Made by a program: the position numbers and the translations under genes. A stretch of 11,806 nt of DNA from an uncultured Robiginitomaculum sp. (GTDB lineage: Bacteria > Pseudomonadota > Alphaproteobacteria > Caulobacterales > Maricaulaceae). Of the stretch, positions 7,418 to 11,806 are shown piece by piece. Below the pieces are notes generated by a model, which was not told the DNA's origin, ran no database searches, and saw nothing but the letters and a program-made list of their open reading frames with translations. Location: assembly GCA_938003555.1 (NCBI GenBank), contig CALKXN010000034.1:1-11806 (forward strand), read 5' to 3'. Each line of letters begins with the position of its first letter. Positions within the stretch are counted from its first letter, which is position 1.

Positions 7418-8073
7418 GCGTAACGCGAACGTCCATCGCGGCGCGCTTGGCTTTCCGGCCCCGCTTGCATGGCGTCATCACCAATTAAATAGGGAAAGCC
7501 GCGAAAGTTGCGGGCGTTATCAAAGAGCGATTTACAAGCTTGAAATGTGCGCGGACATGTCGTGCCTTCGGGGTAATTTAACAGATCAACACCGCACCGC
7601 CCATCGCCAAACCGCGCGTCACACATCTTAGAAAACATCCGCCCCGCCCCGCGATTAAGCGCTTCGGCGGGGCCAACCAAATCAACCGTAAAGCCCGTAT
7701 CGCTACGCGTGATTTTTCCAAATCGCCCCGCCCAGACTGTGTCATTTATCGCGGGCTTTTCCCAATACACGCGGCGCAGAGTAATGCGCGCGCGGTCATA
7801 AAGACCGTCCGCTAAATCTTGCGCGCTTAGGCGCTCATGATCCAGCGCGCCGGAGACAGAAGAATTATCAATCGCAAAGCCTTCGCGTTGCTCCAGCGCG
7901 CTGGGCGTTAATCCGCTACGCGCGAAATGGGTAATCCCATCAAGCATTAGATCGCTATCATGGTCGGTAAAGCCCAACATCACACGATCTGTTCTGGTGA
8001 TCGTCCAGCACCAACAGAGGCGGCTGACATCGCGATCCAATAGAGCCTTAAATTCAGGGGATAATTTACGCAT
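7414..8073 (-). CDS. GTA tail hub protein, DUF2163 / phage BR0599 family (RcGTA g13 equivalent)
   Basis: Hub protein of 219 residues that joins the tail tube end to the baseplate. The N-terminal DUF2163 region (about 1-140) contains RLCWCWTITRTDRVMLGFTDHD and DLVGPAEALN. The C-terminal part (about 140-205) has the BR0599-like pattern MCDARFGDGRCGVD and NFRGFPYLIGDD. Four cysteines there, Cys151, Cys160, Cys173 and Cys180, are spaced C-X8-C-X12-C-X6-C, suitable for a metal or iron-sulfur centre like that of lambda tail-tip protein gpL. I chose the ATG at 8073, preceded by GAGG about nine bases upstream, over an in-frame TTG at 8088. With this start it overlaps the previous gene by 8 bp, and it overlaps the next gene by ATGA. 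Confidence 0.94.
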   Translation of the reverse strand: MRKLSPEFKALLDRDVSRLCWCWTITRTDRVMLGFTDHDSDLMLDGITHFARSGLTPSALEQREGFAIDNSSVSGALDHERLSAQDLADGLYDRARITLRRVYWEKPAINDTVWAGRFGKITRSDTGFTVDLVGPAEALNRGAGRMFSKMCDARFGDGRCGVDLLNYPEGTTCPRTFQACKSLFDNARNFRGFPYLIGDDAMQAGPESQARRDGRSRYA

Positions 8074-8689
8074 GAGTGATGACCTCAATCAAAGGAATAT
8101 GCGCGGCCTGCCCCGCGCCAAACGCCTGCAAAGCCAGCGTTAAATTTGACGTGTCAAAACGCACCGGCGTGTCAAATTCAAAGCCGGCGGTGATGGACGC
8201 GCCAATTGGCGGGGGTGAGTCAAATACAAGTTCTTGCGTCGCCGCGTCCCAAGTGAAATCCGCCAGCTGTCTGTCAACATGCGCAACAAGGGACTCACTG
8301 CGCGGATGAGTTATGCGCCGCTTGTGCTGCGCGGCTATATCGCCATAGGTTTTTGTGAGAGTGAAACGCGCCGTCACGCCGTCACCCATCCCAATGTCTT
8401 GATCCGCCGCGCTTATGTCTTCGCTTGGCGCGCAGCTTTTATGATCCATCGGATCGCAAAACAAAAAGCCGCGAAGCTGCCCGCCGCGCGCCTCAAAAAA
8501 CTGGATAAGCATGTGCATATTATCCAGTGTTTTCACACCGACTCCTGCGTCATAGCGGCGACGCGAGGCAGCGTGGGGACTATTGCGTTGCTCGCGTCCT
8601 GACGCGGCGGTGTAAATTTCAACGGCGCGGCTTGGCCCGCCGCTGGCCCCAAAGGCGAGCGGAAGCGGGAACAAAATATGATCAATCAT
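8066..8689 (-). CDS. GTA distal tail protein, DUF2460 family (RcGTA g12 equivalent)
   Basis: Distal tail protein of 207 residues, expected as a ring between tail tube and hub. DUF2460 hallmarks are visible: SRRRYDAGVGVKTLDNMHML near 42-61 and FFEARGGQLRGFLFCDPMDH near 64-83. The C-terminal part has GFEFDTPVRFDTSNL, a conserved ending of the family. A 13-bp gap separates it from the tape-measure gene, one of only two places in the block where neighbours do not overlap. The Shine-Dalgarno sequence is weak (TGAG in front of a T run). Confidence 0.94.
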   Translation of the reverse strand: MIDHILFPLPLAFGASGGPSRAVEIYTAASGREQRNSPHAASRRRYDAGVGVKTLDNMHMLIQFFEARGGQLRGFLFCDPMDHKSCAPSEDISAADQDIGMGDGVTARFTLTKTYGDIAAQHKRRITHPRSESLVAHVDRQLADFTWDAATQELVFDSPPPIGASITAGFEFDTPVRFDTSNLTLALQAFGAGQAAHIPLIEVITHA

Positions 8690-8702
8690 AAAAACTCATA
8701 TG

Positions 8703-9113
8703 TTATAAAAAACGCTGACCATCAGACACAGCACGCGCAAGCGCGGCAGAAATCTGCCCTTGGCTTCGCGTAAAACTGCTCACGTCTGATACGCCCGACA
8801 CATTTAGCGTGATATTCATCGGGGATTGGAAGGATTGCGCCGCGCCGGAATACCCGGCCTGCCCTAACCCGCCTAAAGCTGTTTCCAGCGGCCCCGTCAA
8901 AACCTGCTGAATGGCAATGCGCGCGAGGTCTTTCAGAATAGCTTCGGCCATATCATGAAAGGAAAGCTCGCCTGTTTTCGCGGCTTTCACTAATGCTGCT
9001 TCAATGCGGCGACCCGCCGCTTCGAACGCTTTGGCCGCAAGGTCTGCCCCGCTGCTTAGATCGCGCGCGGCAAAGTCCTCAAGCGCGCCCGCGCTATGTT
9101 CAATCTGCGTCAT
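8703..9113 (-). CDS. Short GTA tail tape-measure protein (RcGTA g11 equivalent)
   Basis: Tape-measure protein of 136 residues, expected to fill the tail lumen and set tail length. The first 78 residues look helical, with SFHDMAEAILKDLARIAIQQ at 51-70. A Gly-rich hinge follows (about 80-92), then the conserved GTA end: NITLNVSGVSDVSSFTRSQG with QISAALARA. It is much shorter than the R. capsulatus counterpart of about 220 residues as I recall it. The missing part appears to be the Gly/Ala-rich middle. The start overlaps the previous stop as ATGA, with AGGA about nine bases upstream. No remnant of a longer frame was seen, so the short form looks genuine. Confidence 0.9.
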   Translation of the reverse strand: MTQIEHSAGALEDFAARDLSSGADLAAKAFEAAGRRIEAALVKAAKTGELSFHDMAEAILKDLARIAIQQVLTGPLETALGGLGQAGYSGAAQSFQSPMNITLNVSGVSDVSSFTRSQGQISAALARAVSDGQRFL

Positions 9114-9304
9114 AAATCTGTCCTGTCAGGAAATTGGGTTTGCAGCGCATTGAGGCTGTCTCGGTCTAAGGCTTGCGTTTCGCGCGCCGTTAGAATTTGC
9201 CACTCACACAAACTCATGGCCCAAAATTCAGAGGGTGAAATTCGCAGCACATGAACCGCCGTTTTCAGCCAGCGATCAAAAGGCCACTGATCCGCGGCGC
9301 TCAT
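9110..9304 (-). CDS. Small phage tail assembly chaperone-like protein (RcGTA g10.1 equivalent)
   Basis: A 64-residue protein between the g10-like and tape-measure genes, where tailed phages encode tail assembly chaperones. The pattern of four tryptophans (Trp7, Trp12, Trp28, Trp35) with LRISPSEFWAMSLCEW is the signature of the GTA tail assembly chaperone family (DUF2376). It would bind the tape measure before tube assembly. It overlaps both neighbours by ATGA and has GGAG upstream of its start. In some tailed phages the two chaperones are made by a frameshift fusion. Here they are two separate overlapping genes. Confidence 0.9.
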   Translation of the reverse strand: MSAADQWPFDRWLKTAVHVLRISPSEFWAMSLCEWQILTARETQALDRDSLNALQTQFPDRTDL

Positions 9305-9597
9305 AGAAACGCTCCGCCAAATGCCGCCTCAATTTGCGCGGCAATCGCCGTGGACAAGGCAGGTAAATCGGCCTCATCTATCTTAAAGTCCCGCCGCCCC
9401 GTTGCCGCAAAATACATCGCGGCTGCAATGGTTTTAGTATCGAAATCTGTTAGCGGATGAAGCCGCCTTGCGAGCGCCATTGGCCCACTCGAATCCATAC
9501 GTTGCGCAATTTCCGATAATGCCCCAAAGGATAAACGCAGCGGTAAAACTTCACCGCTTTTCAGCGGAATAAAGCTATCTCCAAATCGCGCGCTCAT
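9301..9597 (-). CDS. Gene transfer agent family protein / tail assembly protein (RcGTA g10 equivalent)
   Basis: A 98-residue protein of the GTA family annotated as DUF3356 or phage tail assembly chaperone 11. Recognisable parts are the start FGDSFIPLKSGEVLPLRLSF, then GALSEIAQRM, and the Ala-rich helical C-terminus ALSTAIAAQIEAAFGG. It probably acts as an assembly factor for the tail tube or tape measure, by position and family. Its start is joined to the major tail gene stop as TGATG. It has no strong Shine-Dalgarno sequence of its own, which suggests reinitiation after the upstream gene. The role is inferred; the family is clear. Confidence 0.9.
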   Translation of the reverse strand: MSARFGDSFIPLKSGEVLPLRLSFGALSEIAQRMDSSGPMALARRLHPLTDFDTKTIAAAMYFAATGRRDFKIDEADLPALSTAIAAQIEAAFGGAFL

Positions 9598-10004
9598 CAG
9601 GCCGTCGTAAACCTAATCGCGCCGGCGCTAGCCAAGCTGATGTCATATGTGGCCTCGCCTTCATAACGTCCGGCATAGGACAGTTCGCTCATAAGAAATG
9701 GACCTGTCAACATCCCGAAATCAGGAATGATAAGCTGATAACTTTCAGCGCTCTGGGCGAAGAAGCTTTCGCGCGCCAGCGCGTCTGATGCCCCGTCGCG
9801 AAAAATGCCTGCCCCCGAAACAGTGATGGATTTGGCGCCTGCCCCGGGCAGAAGTTCACGCCATGCATCTACGCTGTCACTATCCGTAATATCGACCAGA
9901 CGCGCATTGAGGTTTAGCGTTTTTGTGCGCAGTCCCGCCAGCGTGATAAAGCCGCTGCCATCATGAATTTTGACGAGTAAATCTCGCCCTTTTTGAGCGC
10001 TCAT
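9597..10004 (-). CDS. GTA major tail protein, TP901-1 family (RcGTA g9 equivalent)
   Basis: Tail tube subunit of 135 residues, forming the stacked rings of the tail. Family motifs are GRDLLVKIHDGSGFITLAGL at 6-25, KTLNLNARLVDITDSDSVDAW, then SITVSGAGIFRDG, and YEGEATYDISLASAG near the end. It starts one base into the stop of the previous gene (TAATG). It has the strongest Shine-Dalgarno sequence in the GTA block (10011-10019), which fits a protein needed in many copies. Length is normal for the family. Confidence 0.95.
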   Translation of the reverse strand: MSAQKGRDLLVKIHDGSGFITLAGLRTKTLNLNARLVDITDSDSVDAWRELLPGAGAKSITVSGAGIFRDGASDALARESFFAQSAESYQLIIPDFGMLTGPFLMSELSYAGRYEGEATYDISLASAGAIRFTTA

Positions 10005-10441
10005 TAGGCGACCTCCTCTAATAAATTATCTTTGGGCTGAGTGCGGATCGACACCCGCATCAGGCCATGTGTCGTTCGCCCGTCCGGCGCGCGCAGGCAG
10101 TCGGAAAAAGTCACTGACGCCGCGATGATCTGCGCGTCCGCTGAGGATAAATTCTCTTCGACAACCCGGCGAATATGACCAAGCACATCTAGCGTTTGAA
10201 TGCGCCCGCCATAGCGCGACCACACATGAAGCGTCAGCGTATGCGCGGTCAAAACGGCGTCATCCCCGCTAATATCTTCGGTGCGTAGCGGGCCATAAGT
10301 CAGATAGGGAAAGACAGGGTCATCAGGCGCAAAATCATAAAGCCGCGCGGGATCGCCCAGCGCAGCTGTGATGGCCGCGTCGCCGGACAATGCACTATGC
10401 AGCGCGCGGGCCACGGAAAGGGCAGGATTATAACCGCTCAT
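10004..10441 (-). CDS. DUF3168 tail completion/terminator protein (RcGTA g8 equivalent)
   Basis: A 145-residue protein of the DUF3168 family, which caps the tail tube at its head-proximal end. Visible motifs are LHSALSGDAAITAALGDPAR, FPYLTYGPLRTEDISGDD, then HTLTLHVWSR and the end THGLMRVSIRTQ. I chose the ATG at 10441, which overlaps the adaptor gene stop as ATGA and has GAGGAA just upstream, over an in-frame TTG at 10459. The C-terminal end overlaps the major tail gene by one base. Confidence 0.93.
   Translation of the reverse strand: MSGYNPALSVARALHSALSGDAAITAALGDPARLYDFAPDDPVFPYLTYGPLRTEDISGDDAVLTAHTLTLHVWSRYGGRIQTLDVLGHIRRVVEENLSSADAQIIAASVTFSDCLRAPDGRTTHGLMRVSIRTQPKDNLLEEVA
10011..10019 (-). 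promoter_or_regulatory. Strong ribosome binding site of the major tail gene
   Basis: On the minus strand AGAGGAGGT lies six bases before the ATG at 10004, inside the end of the previous gene. It is much closer to the ideal sequence than the sites of the neighbouring GTA genes. Confidence 0.7.
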
Positions 10442-10755
10442 AATTGTTCCTCTTCGCAAATCAGGTGAAGGCGCTCTGCGCGATTATCAGGATCGCTCGC
10501 GGTGATGACGCGCAAGATACGCTCGCCCCACATCAGGCGCGCACGTTCCGGGAAATCAGGGATATAACGCAGCGTGACTTTATAGCTTTGCGTCACAGAA
10601 AGTCGGCCATGCGCGCCGCGTTCAGATATGGATTGCGGTTTGACGTGCCCCCATAGCGCGCGGTCAAATTGCCATGATATAGACGCGCCGCCTATGTCAT
10701 CTGGGCTTTGAACGGCGCGGTACAGACCCAGGCGCGTGCGCAGATGACCAATCAT
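10438..10755 (-). CDS. Phage head-closure / head-tail adaptor protein (RcGTA g7 equivalent)
   Basis: A 105-residue protein of the SPP1 gp16-like head-closure family. It seals the connector after packaging and docks the tail. The start IGHLRTRLGLYRAVQSPDD, then GGASISWQFDRALWGHVKP and RILRVITASDPDNRAERLHL, are the classical pattern of the family. The start overlaps the connector gene as ATGA, and the stop overlaps the next gene as ATGA. No clear Shine-Dalgarno sequence is present, so coupling is likely. Confidence 0.93.
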   Translation of the reverse strand: MIGHLRTRLGLYRAVQSPDDIGGASISWQFDRALWGHVKPQSISERGAHGRLSVTQSYKVTLRYIPDFPERARLMWGERILRVITASDPDNRAERLHLICEEEQL

Positions 10756-11309
10756 AATCGATAGCTTCGGTAAGGCATAAGCAGCGCGTCAGCCATCATC
10801 GGCAAAGCCGGATGATCAGGCTGCCCGCGATGCTCATAGCTCTGCGCCGTCAGCAGCAATATGGCTTGGCGTAGCGGCAGTGGAATGTCGCTTGGCGCGT
10901 CGCCATATCCCGCAGCAAACGTAATCTGCACCTCACGGGCCTGCGCCAGATATGTCGCAAAGGATCCAGAGCGAAGCCGAAGCTCAGCAGGTTCTTTACG
11001 CAAATTGAGATAATATTCAGACGCAGCAATCACCACTTCAGTATCGTCATCATCGACCACGCGAACATCTGTAACGCGGGCGACAGGCACAGGCTTGATG
11101 GGGATGAGCGGGCCAATAGTTGCGGGCACAGTTAGGCGATATGTTCGCGTAATCAGCGCGCGGGAAAGCTGCGTTTCGATGCGGGTCACAGCGGAGCCGA
11201 TGAACTCTGTGATGAGCTCATCTTCCGCGTCATGATCAACGCGCAGAAATGTTTTGGCCAAAGCCAAGGGAACCGGCAGCAAAGCTGGCGGGGTAAGGAG
11301 TTCGAGCAT
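10752..11309 (-). CDS. Phage head-tail connector protein (RcGTA g6 equivalent)
   Basis: A 185-residue connector (adaptor) of the HK97 gp6-like family that binds below the portal. Visible features are LALAKTFLRVDHDAEDELIT, then FIGSAVTRIETQLSRALI in the N-terminal helices, a beta-rich centre with ITFAAGYGDAPSDIPLPLRQ, and an alpha-helical end with LLTAQSYEHRG and YRSYRL. I chose the ATG at 11309 (MLELLTPPALLP) over an in-frame TTG at 11354. The latter would begin inside the palindrome and add residues not typical of the family. GGAAC about nine bases upstream is a weak Shine-Dalgarno sequence. Confidence 0.93.
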   Translation of the reverse strand: MLELLTPPALLPVPLALAKTFLRVDHDAEDELITEFIGSAVTRIETQLSRALITRTYRLTVPATIGPLIPIKPVPVARVTDVRVVDDDDTEVVIAASEYYLNLRKEPAELRLRSGSFATYLAQAREVQITFAAGYGDAPSDIPLPLRQAILLLTAQSYEHRGQPDHPALPMMADALLMPYRSYRL

Positions 11310-11455
11310 GAAGAAAGTTCCAAAAGATAAAAAGCCATCATTCCGACTCGGCAAAGCCGGGGTCGGAATGACAGAGCGTGTTATTGCGGCGCAGGCAGGG
11401 ACGACCCGCGCCGCGCGGCCTCGGAGAATGTCCGGACCGCCACTTGATACGCGGC
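11310..11455. other. 146-bp non-coding gap inside the GTA block
   Basis: The only long gap in the GTA run. It holds the palindrome (11338-11371) and, between 11372 and 11455, GC-rich sequence in which I see no promoter, gene or other clear structure. Confidence 0.7.
11338..11371 (-). repeat. Strong palindrome between capsid and connector genes; REP-like element or attenuator
   Basis: A 10-bp perfect inverted repeat, TCATTCCGAC (11338-11347) with GTCGGAATGA (11362-11371), encloses a second stem, CGGC (11349-11352) with GCCG (11356-11359), around a three-base loop. On the transcribed (minus) strand the hairpin is followed after four bases by TTTTTATCTTTT. It could be an imperfect Rho-independent terminator/attenuator or an mRNA-stabilising element. 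The motif also resembles palindromic repeats dispersed in many alphaproteobacterial genomes. Only one copy is in this window, so the repeat nature is not proven. Confidence 0.7.
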
Positions 11456-11806
11456 CTAGCTAGCCGAGAATTTGAGAAGCTTAATCGCGTCAAAATCCTG
11501 CACGCCCCCGCCCACGCGCTTGGTCGTGTAGAACAGCACATAAGGCTTGGCAGAATAGGGATCGCGCAGCACCTGCACGCCTTGGCGATCCACAATCAGA
11601 TAGCCGCGGCGAAAGTCACCAAAGGCAATCGGCGTTGCGTCACTGCCAATATCTGGCATGTCTTCAGCCTCAACCAGCGGATAACCCAGCAAAGTTGAGG
11701 GCTGTCCGGCTGACTGCGCGGGTTGCCAAATATAATTGCCATCCGCGTCTTTAAACTTTCGCAGAGCCGAAACCGTGCGGCGGTTCATCACGAATGAACT
11801 ACCTGC
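11456..11806 (-). CDS. HK97-type phage major capsid protein, C-terminal part (RcGTA g5 equivalent, cut by right edge)
   Basis: The last 116 residues of the major capsid protein. The frame is open to the window edge and begins AGSSFVMNRRTV, so an internal GTG/ATG near 11791 is not the real start. The region VMNRRTVSALRKFKDADGNY with IWQP, then TLLGYPLVEAEDMPDI and AIAFGDFRRGYLIVDR-like text (here PIAFGDFRRGYLIVDRQGV), is the highly conserved P and A domain end of HK97-fold capsids. The stop is TAG at 11456. The next gene starts only at 11309. The remainder of the gene and the packaging genes should lie to the right. Confidence 0.96.
   Translation of the reverse strand, partial: AGSSFVMNRRTVSALRKFKDADGNYIWQPAQSAGQPSTLLGYPLVEAEDMPDIGSDATPIAFGDFRRGYLIVDRQGVQVLRDPYSAKPYVLFYTTKRVGGGVQDFDAIKLLKFSAS

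Noticed and set aside
11310..11354. Upstream TTG start of the connector (and similar TTG starts at 8088 and 10459)
   Set aside because: In each case a later ATG has better context: ATGA overlap or Shine-Dalgarno sequence, and the family-like N-terminus. The early part at 11354 is translated palindrome.
3228..11806. Ordinary prophage instead of a GTA
   Set aside because: Gene order and the families (GTA TIM barrel, g10, g10.1, DUF2460, DUF2163) match RcGTA closely, and no phage lysis, integrase or immunity gene is seen here. The right side beyond the window remains unseen.

Overview
The window reads as chromosomal DNA from an alphaproteobacterium. All recognisable genes lie on the minus strand, so transcription runs from the right edge to the left edge. 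The main reason for the assignment is the block at 3228-11806. It is the head-to-tail part of a gene transfer agent (GTA) cluster of the Rhodobacter capsulatus RcGTA type, in the canonical order from the major capsid protein (g5 equivalent, cut by the right edge) to the large TIM-barrel baseplate protein (g15 equivalent). The base composition is only moderately GC-rich by eye. This would fit a Hyphomonadaceae/Maricaulales-like lineage, but that placement is a guess.

GTA block, in transcription order: major capsid C-terminus (11456-11806); a 146-bp gap with a strong palindrome (11338-11371); head-tail connector (10752-11309); head-closure/adaptor (10438-10755); DUF3168 tail-completion protein (10004-10441); TP901-1-type major tail protein (9597-10004); two small tail-assembly proteins (9301-9597 and 9110-9304); a very short tape-measure protein (8703-9113); DUF2460 distal tail protein (8066-8689); DUF2163 hub protein (7414-8073); NlpC/P60 peptidase (6971-7417); and the 1248-residue baseplate protein (3228-6974). 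Most neighbours overlap by ATGA, TGATG or TAATG, so the run behaves as one translationally coupled operon. No frameshift or internal stop was found. Together these genes build a small capsid, a short tail and a wall-degrading, receptor-contacting baseplate. The packaging genes (portal, terminase, prohead protease) should lie beyond the right edge.

Downstream of the GTA block come a CbpA-like DnaJ co-chaperone (2297-3160) and then a separate three-gene envelope-sensing unit: an exported PepSY-domain protein (1814-2200), an OmpR/PhoP-type response regulator (1040-1744), and the first 347 residues of its PhoQ/FeuQ-like sensor histidine kinase (1-1043), which runs off the left edge. A direct repeat with 11-bp period (TTCAGC-N5-TTCAGC) in front of the PepSY gene is a plausible binding site for the response regulator, which would make this unit self-regulated.

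No tRNA, rRNA, CRISPR array, insertion sequence or transposase was seen. GTA clusters of this kind are already described. The points of real interest are local: the palindrome between capsid and connector, the short tape measure, and the direct repeat before the PepSY gene.
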